Shown here: piece after piece, positions 38,475 to 47,329 of the stretch
Layout of the letters: every line of letters starts with the position of its first letter
Numbering within the stretch: position 1 is the first letter of the stretch
Assembly (NCBI RefSeq): GCF_039545095.1
Contig: NZ_BAABRS010000002.1
Coordinates: 712,850-776,849, forward strand
DNA: 64,000 bases
Source of the DNA: Fodinibius salicampi
GTDB taxonomy: Bacteria; Bacteroidota; Rhodothermia; Balneolales; Balneolaceae
Direction: 5' to 3'
Position numbers and translations under genes: made by a program
The notes under the pieces: model-generated
What the model was told of the DNA's origin: nothing
The model's database searches: none
What the model saw: only the letters and a program-made list of their open reading frames with translations

Positions 38475-38526
38475 AATAGAAGTAGAGAGATAAAAGGGTT
38501 ATCAGTAAGGATACTAGGTGAAATGT

Positions 38527-39234
38527 TTAAATCAAGAAATCTTCTCCTACTTCCGGAATCCAAACTTCTGTGTTTGTGGACTCTTCCGTAAATTCTTTAA
38601 AATCTTCAGGATCGCCCGTCAGTACAGGAAAAGTCCCATAGTGAATAGGCACCGCATAATCGGCCTGGATTAAGTCACATGCCATTGCTGCTTCCTGTGG
38701 AGCCATCGTATAGTGGTCGCCCATAGGTACGGCAATAATATCCGGTTCATAGAGTTCTCCATATAACTCCAAATCATAAAAAATATTGGTATCTCCCAAA
38801 TGGTAAAACGTAATGTCATCGTCGAATGCAACAACAAGTCCTGCGGGATCTCCGGCGTAATCACCCTGAAAAGAAGAGCTGTGATTGGCGGATACCATGG
38901 ATACGGAAAAATCATCGAATGAAACGGTGCCTCCTTTGTTGAATTCAACCGCCTGATCTTCACTTAGTCCGTGCTTACCAACAAGCAGTCGGGATAGCTC
39001 AACCATCGTAGCTACCGTACAACCGGTTTTTTCGGCAATATCCAGAGTATCGCCTACATGGTCTTCATGTCCGTGGGTAAGCAGAATATAATCAATGTCA
39101 TCCTGCTGAGCATATTGATCTGGGGTTGTTGGATTTTGTGAAAGAAAAGGATCGATTAATATCTTTTTCCCGGCGGGACTTATAAGTTTAAAGGCCGAAT
39201 GTCCCAGCCATTGTGCTTGAACTGCTGTTTCCAT
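38527..39234 (-). CDS. UPF0173 metal-dependent hydrolase (metallo-beta-lactamase fold)
   Basis: The metal site is seen in LLTHGHEDHVGDT, with further ligands in VSANHSSSFQGD and HLGDTNIFYD, matching the UPF0173/YtkL family of MBL-fold hydrolases. I start it at ATG 39234; a TTG three codons earlier is less likely. The product is 235 residues, as usual. The substrate of this family is not established. It is a single minus-strand gene. Confidence 0.9.
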   Translation of the reverse strand: METAVQAQWLGHSAFKLISPAGKKILIDPFLSQNPTTPDQYAQQDDIDYILLTHGHEDHVGDTLDIAEKTGCTVATMVELSRLLVGKHGLSEDQAVEFNKGGTVSFDDFSVSMVSANHSSSFQGDYAGDPAGLVVAFDDDITFYHLGDTNIFYDLELYGELYEPDIIAVPMGDHYTMAPQEAAMACDLIQADYAVPIHYGTFPVLTGDPEDFKEFTEESTNTEVWIPEVGEDFLI

Positions 39235-39464
39235 AATAATCAAAATTTAAGGTTAATTATGATTTTCGTTAAAAAGCTGTTGACTATCCGTAATCATTGT
39301 GTTATAAATGAGTTTCAAAGGTGCATAAAGCAGGAGGCTCCATGCGAATGATACACACTATCGAAGTTAGATTATTATCACAACTTTTTAAACGGAATCA
39401 TTCCCCGCACCTTTGTTGCATATCTAAATAAAACGATCACTTAAATACTATTAAGGAGTTTTTT

Positions 39465-40136
39465 ATGGCAGAACGTATTAAATTACATCCGGAAACGCCC
39501 CATGTTAAACGTATTTTTGAAATTGCTGATAAGATTAAGCAGGGGGATGTAATACTTTTTCCTACCGACAGCCAGTATGCAATTGGCTGTGACTATAAAA
39601 ATAAAAAAGGTATTGAGAGAATCCGGGAGATCCGTCAACTGGACAAAAACGATCACTTAACAATTTTATGTGATTCTCTTTCTGGTATCTCAAAGTTTGC
39701 TCATATTTCTGATCATAATTTTAAGCTGATTAAACGACTTATCCCGGGTCCTTATACTTTTATTCTGCCGGCAACAAAAGAAGTACCCAAACTGTTGGTT
39801 CATCCAAAGAAAAAAACCGTTGGTATTCGGGTGCCGGACTATCCTATAGCTCAGGGACTGGTTCGGGAGGTAGGACATCCGATGCTGGCAATTACAGCCA
39901 AAAAGCCGGAAATGGAGGAAGAAGCTTTAAATACTTATGAACGAGAACCATTTTTGAGAGAATTTGAGAAGCAGGTAGATATTATTATTGACAATCAGCA
40001 AGAATTGCCATCGCGAGGTACATCTATTTTGGATATGACCGATGATAATACCAAGCTATTGAGAGAAGGCCTTGGAATGGAGGCATTGGAAGAAGTGTTT
40101 CGGATGCAACGGGAACCATTAGAGGAAGTTAGTTAA
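39465..40136 (+). CDS. yciO: YrdC/Sua5-domain protein of the YciO type
   Basis: The fold is that of threonylcarbamoyl-AMP synthases, and ILFPTDSQYAIGCDYKNK, IRQLDKNDHLTILCDSLS and PGPYTFILPATKEVP resemble E. coli YciO more than TsaC. The stretch that reads MxSTS in relatives is MLAITAKK here, so a serine of the usual site is missing. YciO proteins are related to the tRNA t6A pathway, but their own role is uncertain. A TAAGGAG-type Shine-Dalgarno (AAGGAG) stands before the ATG. It ends 10 bp before the phosphofructokinase gene and likely shares a transcript. Confidence 0.85.
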   Translation: MAERIKLHPETPHVKRIFEIADKIKQGDVILFPTDSQYAIGCDYKNKKGIERIREIRQLDKNDHLTILCDSLSGISKFAHISDHNFKLIKRLIPGPYTFILPATKEVPKLLVHPKKKTVGIRVPDYPIAQGLVREVGHPMLAITAKKPEMEEEALNTYEREPFLREFEKQVDIIIDNQQELPSRGTSILDMTDDNTKLLREGLGMEALEEVFRMQREPLEEVS

Positions 40137-40146
40137 AATTAATTAT

Positions 40147-41223
40147 ATGAAAATAGCAATAAATACAGGCGGTGGGGATGCTCCCGGGCTCAATGCAGCT
40201 ATTCGGGCAGCAACGCTAGCCGCCTTAAAGAGAGGCTGGGAAGTTTATGGCATTAAAAATGGGTATGGATCTATTTATACCGATGAACCATTTATAAAAA
40301 TGGATGCGGAAACGGTCCACGGAATTACAATGCAGGGTGGGACCATCCTGGGTACTGCAAACAGGGGTAATCCCTTTGAAATGCCTCATCAGAAAGAAGA
40401 TGGTACATGGACGACAAAGGATGTATCCGATCGCCTCGTAAAAACCTTTAAAGAATATGATATTGATGCCCTTATCGCCATAGGTGGAGATGGCTCAATG
40501 AATATAGCCAGCAAGCTTATTAAGAAGGGGATTAACATTGTTGGTGTTCCAAAAACCATCGATAATGATATTTATGGCTGTGATGTAACGCTCGGTTTTG
40601 ATACAGCTATTGATATAGCAACCGAGGCCATAGATCGCATAACTACGACGGCCGAATCTCACCATCGACTGATGGTGGTGGAAGTGATGGGGCGGTATGC
40701 AGGCTGGATTGCTCTTTATGCCGGTATCGCTTCCTCGGCGGATGTGGTGCTCATTCCTGAAATACCGTTTTCTTACGATTCCATCGAAGAAAAGATTAAA
40801 GAGCGAGAAGCCAACGGACGCCATTATACGATGATTGTGGTGGCGGAAGGGGCCAAGGCACAGGACGGAGAAGTTGTTACCAAGGGTAAAAGTGTGGGTC
40901 AACAGGTACAACTCGGCGGTATTGCTGATCGCATTGCGGATGAGTTGAGTGAACGAACGGGGAAAGAATCGCGCACGGTTGTGTTGGGACATTTACAGAG
41001 AGGGGGATCTCCATCTACCTATGACCGTCTCATTTCGCTCCGTTTTGGAGCAGCCGCAATACGTTGCGTGCAGGAACATGATTATAATAAATTGGTAGTT
41101 TTACAGGATAATCAACTCAAGCGTGTTCCTATCACCAGCATTGAAGGTAAGATGAAATCTGTTTCACTGGATAGTGACACTGTGCAAACTGCAAGAGATA
41201 TTGGCGTTTGCCTGGGGGATTAA
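40147..41223 (+). CDS. pfkA: 6-phosphofructokinase (PfkA family, G104/K124 type)
   Basis: It phosphorylates fructose 6-phosphate in glycolysis. NTGGGDAPGLNAAIRA binds the phosphate donor; IGGDGSMNIA has glycine at the position that separates ATP from PPi users, while VPKTIDNDIYG has lysine where E. coli PfkA has glycine. This mixed G/K pattern is the group III form, mostly ATP-dependent. MGRYAGWIALYAGI and GHLQRGGSPS complete the site. Length 358. It is followed after 1 bp by the ytxJ gene. Confidence 0.92.
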   Translation: MKIAINTGGGDAPGLNAAIRAATLAALKRGWEVYGIKNGYGSIYTDEPFIKMDAETVHGITMQGGTILGTANRGNPFEMPHQKEDGTWTTKDVSDRLVKTFKEYDIDALIAIGGDGSMNIASKLIKKGINIVGVPKTIDNDIYGCDVTLGFDTAIDIATEAIDRITTTAESHHRLMVVEVMGRYAGWIALYAGIASSADVVLIPEIPFSYDSIEEKIKEREANGRHYTMIVVAEGAKAQDGEVVTKGKSVGQQVQLGGIADRIADELSERTGKESRTVVLGHLQRGGSPSTYDRLISLRFGAAAIRCVQEHDYNKLVVLQDNQLKRVPITSIEGKMKSVSLDSDTVQTARDIGVCLGD

Positions 41224-41224
41224 T

Positions 41225-41620
41225 ATGGGTATTTTCGATACGGTTAAAGAAGCTTTTTCTTCATCGGGGCGTGCTGATTTTTGGAACGATTTGGATAATA
41301 TAAGCCAAATTGAAGCAGCTATTTTAGCCTCTGAACATCGTCCACAATTAATCTATAAGCACAGTTCCCGGTGTAGTGTCTGTTTCTTTGCAAAGAAACA
41401 GATTGAAGAGATACCGGAGACTATACGGGAGCAGCTTGATCTGTATTTTGTCGATGTAATAGGTTGGCGGGAAGTATCCGATGCGATTGCAGAAGAGTTT
41501 TCCATTACCCATGAGTCGCCTCAATTGTTGATAATATACGACAGGGAGGTTGTATGGCATGGGTCACATCGGGAAATACAGTCGGATATGATTACAGATA
41601 AGTTGCGGGAACACCTTTAG
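41225..41620 (+). CDS. ytxJ: YtxJ/BrxC-type bacilliredoxin
   Basis: This 131-residue thioredoxin-fold protein resembles the monothiol bacilliredoxins that remove bacillithiol from proteins. The active site is HSSRCSVCFFAKK, with a second cysteine (CSVC) where Bacillus BrxC has CPIS, so a dithiol mechanism is possible. ATG 41225 is chosen because GGGGGAT lies just before it; frames extending into pfkA are not needed. It implies that the cell makes bacillithiol, though no bsh gene is here. It overlaps the end of mtnA by 4 bp on the opposite strand. Confidence 0.87.
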   Translation: MGIFDTVKEAFSSSGRADFWNDLDNISQIEAAILASEHRPQLIYKHSSRCSVCFFAKKQIEEIPETIREQLDLYFVDVIGWREVSDAIAEEFSITHESPQLLIIYDREVVWHGSHREIQSDMITDKLREHL

Positions 41621-42678
41621 TTTCGCTTTAAAAGCTCTTTGAAGTTCTGCTCAAAAGGAGGCTTCACAATACCTTTTTCAGTGATATAAGCCGTAATATA
41701 CTTATTGGGAGTGATGTCAAAAGCGGGATTATAAGCTTCAACTTTTGAGGGAGCTATTTCTGTCCCTTCAAAATGGGTAACTTCCTCACTTTCCCGTTCT
41801 TCATGGGAGAATGCATCTCCTGCCTGTAGTTCCATATCAATTGTGGAAAAAGGAGCCGCAACATAAAAAGGGATGTTATTTTCCTTGGCTAAAACCGCAA
41901 GGGGATAAGTTCCCACTTTACCTGCCGAATCTCCATTAGCAGCAATATGATCGCTGCCAACAAGTATCAAATCCACCTCTTTTTGGTGCATTAATAGTCC
42001 GGCTGTTGAGTCAGTAATTAATGTCATTGGAATTTCGGCATTTTTAAGCTCCCATGCCGTAAGCCGTGCTCCCTGGAGGAGAGGCCGCGTTTCACTTACC
42101 CAAACTTTTAGATCTGTATTGTTCTTATGAGCCTGAAAAATAGCGGAAAGGGCCGTTCCATATTTTCCGGTAGCTAAACTTCCGGTATTGGCATGGGTAA
42201 GAATACGAGCTTTTTTCGGGATGAGATCCATCCCATATTCACCAATTTTTTTACACCCTCTTTTGGTCTCGTCATCGATGGTAATAGCTGTTTTAAGTAC
42301 AATATCCTTAATTTCAGCTATTTCTTTCTCCTCATGTGCCTGGATGGTTTTTTGGATTCTATTTAATGACCATTGTAGATTCCGGACAGATGGGCGAGCA
42401 GATTCCAGGTATTCCGATAGTCGTTTTACTTCGATAGAAAAACTATGGAAAGAATCATTGGGTAGTTCTTTGATTCCGAGATATAAGCCGTAGGCCGCCG
42501 CAATCCCAATGGCTGAAGCCCCTCGTATGCGTTCCTTTTGAATAGCCTCCCAAATGCGCCCCACATCGCGTATGTCACTATAGACTTCTCTACCAGGCAA
42601 ATAAGTTTGATCGAGAATGCGGAGATGGTCTTCGCGCCATTCAATAGATTGAATAGCAGCATCGCTATCATTGCTCAT
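41617..42678 (-). CDS. Methylthioribose-1-phosphate isomerase-like protein lacking the catalytic cysteine
   Basis: The 353 residues belong to the MtnA/eIF2B-like family: GASAIGIAAAYGLYL, RPSVRNLQWSLN, ETRPLLQGARLTAWEL and IAANGDSAGKVGTYPLA are all in place. The active-site cysteine of MtnA, in ILTHCNxG, is alanine here (ILTHANTGSLATG; codon GCC), and the GADRI motif is GSDHI, keeping the aspartate but losing the arginine. Without the cysteine the known mechanism for MTR-1-P to MTRu-1-P should not work. No other methionine-salvage gene is nearby. It could be inactive, changed in substrate, or scaffold-like; assignment to methionine salvage is therefore doubtful. Confidence 0.85.
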   Translation of the reverse strand: MSNDSDAAIQSIEWREDHLRILDQTYLPGREVYSDIRDVGRIWEAIQKERIRGASAIGIAAAYGLYLGIKELPNDSFHSFSIEVKRLSEYLESARPSVRNLQWSLNRIQKTIQAHEEKEIAEIKDIVLKTAITIDDETKRGCKKIGEYGMDLIPKKARILTHANTGSLATGKYGTALSAIFQAHKNNTDLKVWVSETRPLLQGARLTAWELKNAEIPMTLITDSTAGLLMHQKEVDLILVGSDHIAANGDSAGKVGTYPLAVLAKENNIPFYVAAPFSTIDMELQAGDAFSHEERESEEVTHFEGTEIAPSKVEAYNPAFDITPNKYITAYITEKGIVKPPFEQNFKELLKRN

Positions 42679-42847
42679 ATATTATTTTGTCTAAAGAATC
42701 TAGAAATTATTTTTTCAAAGAAGCCAATTGTTTGTACCCCAACTGATCCCTTTTCTTTGAAGGAAAAGCTAAGCTTTGAAAGGATCAGCAATCTTGACCA
42801 AACTTATTGATTTGCGGGTAAAATTTCTAATATTTTGTAATTTAGTT

Positions 42848-44569
42848 CTAATATCCGGTTACAATCCCGTTACCCCTGGGATCTGCAGCGCCGTATTTGA
42901 TTCCTGTCTCATCAATATAAATAGTATGAGCTTGTCCTGAGCTTTCAATTGATTTTAATTTGTGTCCCAATTCTTCCAGGCTATGTTGGGTATCGGGACT
43001 TAAAGTATACTCCTCATAATAGAGTGTATCGGGCATCCACTGGTGATGGAAACGGGGGGCCGAGTTTGCTTTTTGAGTCGGCATTTCAAAAACGGCCATA
43101 TTCAAAAAATTATGGAGGGTTGCAGTGATAATGCGTGGTCCGCCAGCGGCCCCCAATACCATGCGTACTGAATCATTCTTTGTTACGATGGCAGGCGACA
43201 TACTGCTAAGCATTCTTTTTTGAGATTTTATAGCATTTGCTTTTCCCTGTATCAACCCAAACATATTAGGTTCGCTCGGTTCGGCTGTAAAGTCATCCAT
43301 CTCGTTATTCAGAAAGAAACCGGCCCCGTCAACAGCGACCTTACTACCGAAGTTACCGTTGAGAGTAGTGGTAACAGCTACGGCATTTCCCTGTTCATCT
43401 ACTATTGAGAAGTGGGTTGTCTCTTTGGATTCTGGAAAGGGAATATCACCATGATCAATTTTATCACTGTTTGAGACGGTATCCCAGCTAAAACTCTTCA
43501 TGCGTTTTTTGTTATAGGCAGAATCCAAAAGTTTATCCTGTGGAATATTTACAAAGTCGGGATCGCCTAAAAAGTGGGCGCGGTCGGCAAACGCACGCCG
43601 CATGGTTTCAGTCAAAAGATGAATATATTTTGCGGAGTTAAATCCTAATTTTTTAAGATTATAGGGATTTAACATATTCAATATTTGAGCAATAGCAATA
43701 CTTCCACTGCTGGGGGGCGGCATTATATGGAGATTAAAGTCTCTAAATGGAGTACGAACGGGTGTCCGCCAGATACTTTCATAAGCCTTGAGATCTTTGT
43801 GGGAAATTAGTCCACCCTGATTTTCCATCTCTTTCACAATTAGATCTGCCGTATGTCCTTCATAGAATCCTGCGCGACCGTTTTTCGCAATGCGCTCTAA
43901 TGTTTTGGCCAAATCAGCTTGGACAAAATGTTCATTTTCTTTCCATTTAGTACTGTCTGCTTTCAGAAAGTAGCGTGATGTCCCCTCATATTTTCCCAAA
44001 ACCTTCCGGTAGTTGTTTAGCGTTTCGGTTTGTTTATAGGAGAGCGGATAGCCGTTACGGGCCAACTTAATGGCGGGTTCAATAACTTCTTTAAGGGAGA
44101 GAGTCCCATATTTATTGAGAGCCTTCACCATGCCATCGACGGTTCCGGGAACCCCGGAAGCCAAGGCCCCTTCACGACTAAGTTTGGGGACATATTGTCC
44201 ATCCCGAATATACATATCCTTGTCTGCCTTAAGCGGGGCCTTTTCCCGAAAGTCCAGGGCTATACTGCTGCCGTCTTCGAGGTGAATCACCATGAATCCA
44301 CCGCCTCCGATATTGCCGGCGCGGGGTAGGGTTACTGCGAGAGCAAACTGGACGGCCACTGCTGCATCAATGGCATTGCCACCCTGTTTGAGTATACGAC
44401 GTCCAACTTCAGATGCATGCTTTTCAGCGGTTACAACAATTCCATTTTCATAAGACTTTGTCCATCCTATCTGGGCCTTGATTTCAAGTGGTAAGCTTAA
44501 AAAAAGAGATATAGTAAAAATCCAAAACGGACATCGATAAAAATACGTGGTCTTCATCAGCCTACTCAT
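42848..44569 (-). CDS. ggt: Gamma-glutamyltranspeptidase
   Basis: It cleaves glutathione-like gamma-glutamyl bonds or transfers the gamma-glutamyl group, in the periplasm. A signal peptide covers about the first 32 residues (hydrophobic WIFTISLFLSLPL). The self-cleavage threonine is in KETTHFSIVDEQGN, starting the small subunit, and PPPSSGSIAIAQIL and AAGGPRIITA hold substrate-site residues. The first ATG (44569) or the one four codons later could be the start. In a bacillithiol-using organism the substrate may not be glutathione. About 250 bp downstream of the neighbouring minus-strand orphan gene hold no gene. Confidence 0.92.
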   Translation of the reverse strand: MSRLMKTTYFYRCPFWIFTISLFLSLPLEIKAQIGWTKSYENGIVVTAEKHASEVGRRILKQGGNAIDAAVAVQFALAVTLPRAGNIGGGGFMVIHLEDGSSIALDFREKAPLKADKDMYIRDGQYVPKLSREGALASGVPGTVDGMVKALNKYGTLSLKEVIEPAIKLARNGYPLSYKQTETLNNYRKVLGKYEGTSRYFLKADSTKWKENEHFVQADLAKTLERIAKNGRAGFYEGHTADLIVKEMENQGGLISHKDLKAYESIWRTPVRTPFRDFNLHIMPPPSSGSIAIAQILNMLNPYNLKKLGFNSAKYIHLLTETMRRAFADRAHFLGDPDFVNIPQDKLLDSAYNKKRMKSFSWDTVSNSDKIDHGDIPFPESKETTHFSIVDEQGNAVAVTTTLNGNFGSKVAVDGAGFFLNNEMDDFTAEPSEPNMFGLIQGKANAIKSQKRMLSSMSPAIVTKNDSVRMVLGAAGGPRIITATLHNFLNMAVFEMPTQKANSAPRFHHQWMPDTLYYEEYTLSPDTQHSLEELGHKLKSIESSGQAHTIYIDETGIKYGAADPRGNGIVTGY

Positions 44570-44817
44570 TTTGTTTATTTTTTTCGCTAGGGTGATTTTA
44601 TAGAGAGTGCTGGGTACTATACAATAAATGAGATTATTCCTGAAATGAGTATAGATATAAAATTATGGGAAATCACATCAAATCGGAGTGGGTTTATTCG
44701 ACTGTAATTCGAAACCTAATCATAGATCATATCCAGATTTATGGATTGATATAATGATAAGCATAAAATATCGAAGAAATTTTCGGCTTAACCCATCAAT
44801 AATTAATATGATGAGTG

Positions 44818-45003
44818 CTATTTATCTAAATAGTTGTTTTGTTTTGCTTCATGTATTGCATTCAGCAAAAGACGTACCTCCAAAAGGAGTTTATGATCAT
44901 CCTTACACTTATCCTTTATAAATTTTTTTTGTTCCTGTATAGTGTTTAGTGATAAAGCCTGATCGACTATTAATTCAATTTTTTTCCACCGTTGTTGTTT
45001 CAT
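44818..45003 (-). CDS. Orphan 61-residue protein similar to the N-terminus of the nearby Ser/Thr kinase
   Basis: The sequence begins QQRWKKIELIVDQAL and continues with a spaced CK and DD pattern that matches the first 60 residues of the kinase at 48747-51452 (QQQWKKINNIVDTAL). Only this helical segment is present: it stops before any kinase motif, and I see no kinase-like code in the next 250 bp. GAGAGGG stands a few bases before the ATG, and a promoter-like element shared with three lipoprotein genes lies 35 bp upstream. It may be a remnant of a deleted second kinase or a short regulator that competes for a partner. Function unknown. Confidence 0.65.
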   Translation of the reverse strand: MKQQRWKKIELIVDQALSLNTIQEQKKFIKDKCKDDHKLLLEVRLLLNAIHEAKQNNYLDK

Positions 45004-45037
45004 AGTCCCTCTCTTTACTAAGGCGTTTTACCTTCCT

Positions 45038-45079
45038 TCCAATATTATATGCGTAAAGGAAATGTAAAAAAGGCCAAAT
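45038..45079 (-). promoter_or_regulatory. Shared promoter-like element, copy D
   Basis: Read on the minus strand it has ATTTGGCC, then 17 bp, then ACGCATA followed by TAATATTG. The two blocks have the same spacing as copies A, B and C. It stands 34 bp before the ATG of the 61-residue orphan. Confidence 0.6.
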
Positions 45080-45130
45080 TTTATTGATACGAAAAGAAAT
45101 CGTTTTTCGATATATCGGCCAGGTGAATCG

Positions 45131-45172
45131 ATTTGATCCAATTTGTATGAACCTTACGTATATAACTATGTA
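45131..45172 (+). promoter_or_regulatory. Shared promoter-like element, copy A
   Basis: ATTTGATCC and, 17 bp after the first eight bases, ACGTATATAACTATGTA. It lies 47 bp before the collagen-like lipoprotein gene, in the same intergenic region as copy D, which points the other way. Confidence 0.6.
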
Positions 45173-45219
45173 TCGATTTTCATTTATTCACTATTTCTAA
45201 ATAACATTTCTATAAAGTT

Positions 45220-46425
45220 ATGTATCGACTATCAAGAATCATGACGTTAATTGTAATTATAATCTTACCGTTTTTCTTGGGCTGTGAAGGTCCACAGGGA
45301 CCAAACGGGTCACAAGGTCCACAGGGACCTGAGGGTCCGGTTGGACCGGCCGGGGAGGACGGTAGTGTGATGTATTCAGGACAAGGAGGACCTAGTGCTG
45401 ATATTGGAGATAATGGTGATTATTACCTGAATCAAAATACCGGTGAGCTGTACGGCCCCAAAGACAGCGACGGCTGGGGGAATCCGATTATTGTATTGAT
45501 GGGGGAAGACGGCCAGGATGGAGCTGACGGAGAAGACGGTACCCAGATCCACGCCGGAAGTGGAGCCCCGGACGCCTCTGTTGGAGTAGTGGGCGATTTT
45601 TATATCGATACGGCTAACCAAAACCTGTACGGACCGAAAACAGACAACGGCTGGGGCAGTGCGATTGACCTGAACGGTGAAGATGGGGCCGACGGACAAG
45701 ATGGAGCTGATGGGGAAGACGGGAGTCAGATTTATTCGGGCTCCGGAAGCCCTGATGCCTCGCTGGGAACCACCGGTGATTATTATTTTGATACCGCCAA
45801 TAAGGATTTGTACGGCCCTAAAACGGACAGCGGCTGGGGAACGCCCACGAACCTGAGTGGCGATGACGGACAGGATGGGGAAGACGGCAGCCAGATTTAT
45901 GCCGGCACGGGTACCCCCGATGCGTCGCTGGGAGTTGAAGGAGATTATTACCTTGATAAAAGCAGCTATGAGTTATACGGACCTAAAACAAATAATGGCT
46001 GGGGTACTCCTATAAACTTGAAAGGGGCGGATGGCAATGCCAATGTAACGCGGTATATTTTCCCAGCTCACGACTTTTCATTTGATTCTAGCTTTAATGA
46101 ATCAATAAATATAGACGGTGATGATGTAAATGAAAGTGTCTGGCTTGCGTATATGGTTAGTACTAATGGATGGAAATACCAAATTACCAACGGGGAGGCA
46201 TATGGTTCAGTTTATAAATTTTATCACGCTACAAGTAGTGCCATTATGGTAATTGATTTAAAAGAGGGCACGGGTGAGGTCTATGATCCAATCGAGATCG
46301 TACGAATTGAATCCAGTGAAACGGTGGATTACCGCAAGCAGAAAGGGGACTCCATCATTCCCGATGATTTGGATACCTCCGACTATGAAGCCGTAGCGGA
46401 CTATTATAACTTTTACAGTGAATAG
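45220..46425 (+). CDS. Collagen-like repeat lipoprotein
   Basis: A signal peptide with lipobox FFLGC (Cys22) exports this 401-residue protein. Residues 23-47 are Gly-X-Y triplets (GPQGPNGSQGPQGPEGP), and residues 47-272 hold four copies of a 51-61-residue unit with the core DGSQIYAGSGxPDASxG, GDYYxD, LYGPKT and GWGxP, separated by further GxDGxDG triplets. The last 130 residues are unique, with YIFPAHDF and VWLAYMVS. Such layouts occur in surface stalk or fibre proteins. It probably sits on the cell surface; the repeats suggest a length-variable spacer. Role unknown. Confidence 0.82.
   Translation: MYRLSRIMTLIVIIILPFFLGCEGPQGPNGSQGPQGPEGPVGPAGEDGSVMYSGQGGPSADIGDNGDYYLNQNTGELYGPKDSDGWGNPIIVLMGEDGQDGADGEDGTQIHAGSGAPDASVGVVGDFYIDTANQNLYGPKTDNGWGSAIDLNGEDGADGQDGADGEDGSQIYSGSGSPDASLGTTGDYYFDTANKDLYGPKTDSGWGTPTNLSGDDGQDGEDGSQIYAGTGTPDASLGVEGDYYLDKSSYELYGPKTNNGWGTPINLKGADGNANVTRYIFPAHDFSFDSSFNESINIDGDDVNESVWLAYMVSTNGWKYQITNGEAYGSVYKFYHATSSAIMVIDLKEGTGEVYDPIEIVRIESSETVDYRKQKGDSIIPDDLDTSDYEAVADYYNFYSE
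45358..46035 (+). repeat. Four degenerate tandem repeats in the collagen-like lipoprotein
   Basis: The units start near 45358, 45535, 45718 and 45883. They encode the DG-x-QIY...GDYY...LYGPK...GWG core; the copies differ at many third positions, so the array is old, or kept by selection on the protein. Confidence 0.82.
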
Positions 46426-46503
46426 TAATCAGTTGTTAAGAATGGTATTTAATCGCTGATTATACCTATTAGCATAAATATGTTTGGAAGGTAGTAAAAC
46501 TTC

Positions 46504-46536
46504 AAAAGGCTCTGCTGAAAGGCAGGGCCTTTTTAT
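46504..46536 (+). terminator. Terminator after the collagen-like lipoprotein
   Basis: AAAGGCTCTGC pairs with GCAGGGCCTTT (11 bp with one G-T pair) and is followed by TTTATTTT. Confidence 0.85.
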
Positions 46537-46583
46537 TTTCGTCAATGCATAACAAGACTTTCTGTTTGGTATTGCAAATGTGA

Positions 46584-46625
46584 ATTTGTCCCCATCCCGT
46601 AAGAGATTACGCATAGTACTATGTA
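46584..46625 (+). promoter_or_regulatory. Shared promoter-like element, copy B
   Basis: ATTTGTCC, 17 bp, then ACGCATAGTACTATGTA. It lies 32 bp before the start of the small lipoprotein gene and after a terminator, which is the right place for a promoter. Confidence 0.65.
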
Positions 46626-46657
46626 GAATTTTTAAAGGTGAACCAAAGTTCAATATT

Positions 46658-47263
46658 ATGCAAAAATCGATATTTACCCTATTCTTTTCACTGTTAATAC
46701 TATTTTTTGTTTCTTGTGATAACACCGGTACCGAACCAGAACCCCTCGAATTTGTAACTGAACCTTCTGATGATTTAACACAAATGATTGAAGAAACTCC
46801 GAGTGATTTTACCTGGGAGTATTTCGGGCCAAATATTCAAATTAGCCTTCAGTCAGATAATGACTGGGAAGGAGAACTGGTATTATCCGGTTTCCAGATT
46901 GCAAATAATGAAATTATAGATCGAATTACCACTAATTCCTATCCGGCTAATTCTGAAATGCTATCCGGAGATGGTATTCTTGGAAGTGATTTAACTATCG
47001 ATTTTCACGTCCCGGGTTGGGGTGATTGGAAAGTAATATCCGATATAAACTTGAAGTGGAATAATACAAAGGTTCAGGAACATATTGAGCTTTGGGAAGT
47101 GAATGAGAGTTGGTCTCCTTCTGAAATTGAGGATGCGATTTTATCAGAAGTTGATCTTGAAGAAAATGAGACGCTCTTCGTGGTGTATGCTCAACTTGCA
47201 GGAGAGTCTCCGGAGAGAGAACAAACTATACGACCGTTTGGTTTGCTCATGAGAGAAGAGTGA
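46658..47263 (+). CDS. Small exported lipoprotein of unknown function
   Basis: Starting at ATG 46658 gives a clean lipoprotein signal (MQKSIFTLFF, then lipobox FFVSC with Cys20); the frame is open further upstream but that part overlaps the promoter-like element. After a Glu/Pro linker the 201-residue chain is rich in beta-prone sequence (WEYFGPNIQISLQ, WEGELVLSGFQI, PGWGDWKVISDI). I do not recognise the family. It has its own upstream element B, so it is likely transcribed alone. Confidence 0.72.
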   Translation: MQKSIFTLFFSLLILFFVSCDNTGTEPEPLEFVTEPSDDLTQMIEETPSDFTWEYFGPNIQISLQSDNDWEGELVLSGFQIANNEIIDRITTNSYPANSEMLSGDGILGSDLTIDFHVPGWGDWKVISDINLKWNNTKVQEHIELWEVNESWSPSEIEDAILSEVDLEENETLFVVYAQLAGESPEREQTIRPFGLLMREE

Positions 47264-47329
47264 TTTCCTACTAGAAAAGGCGATGACAGAGAAGCTAACT
47301 TTACAGTCTGCTAGTGGGTATTTGGATCG

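Noticed and set aside
45358..46035. Possible CRISPR-like or satellite array
   Set aside because: Unit length is over 150 bp and varied, in frame with a lipoprotein gene; it is a protein repeat.
46429..46725. Minus-strand frame of 98 codons between the two lipoprotein genes
   Set aside because: It covers a terminator and element B and has no recognisable content.
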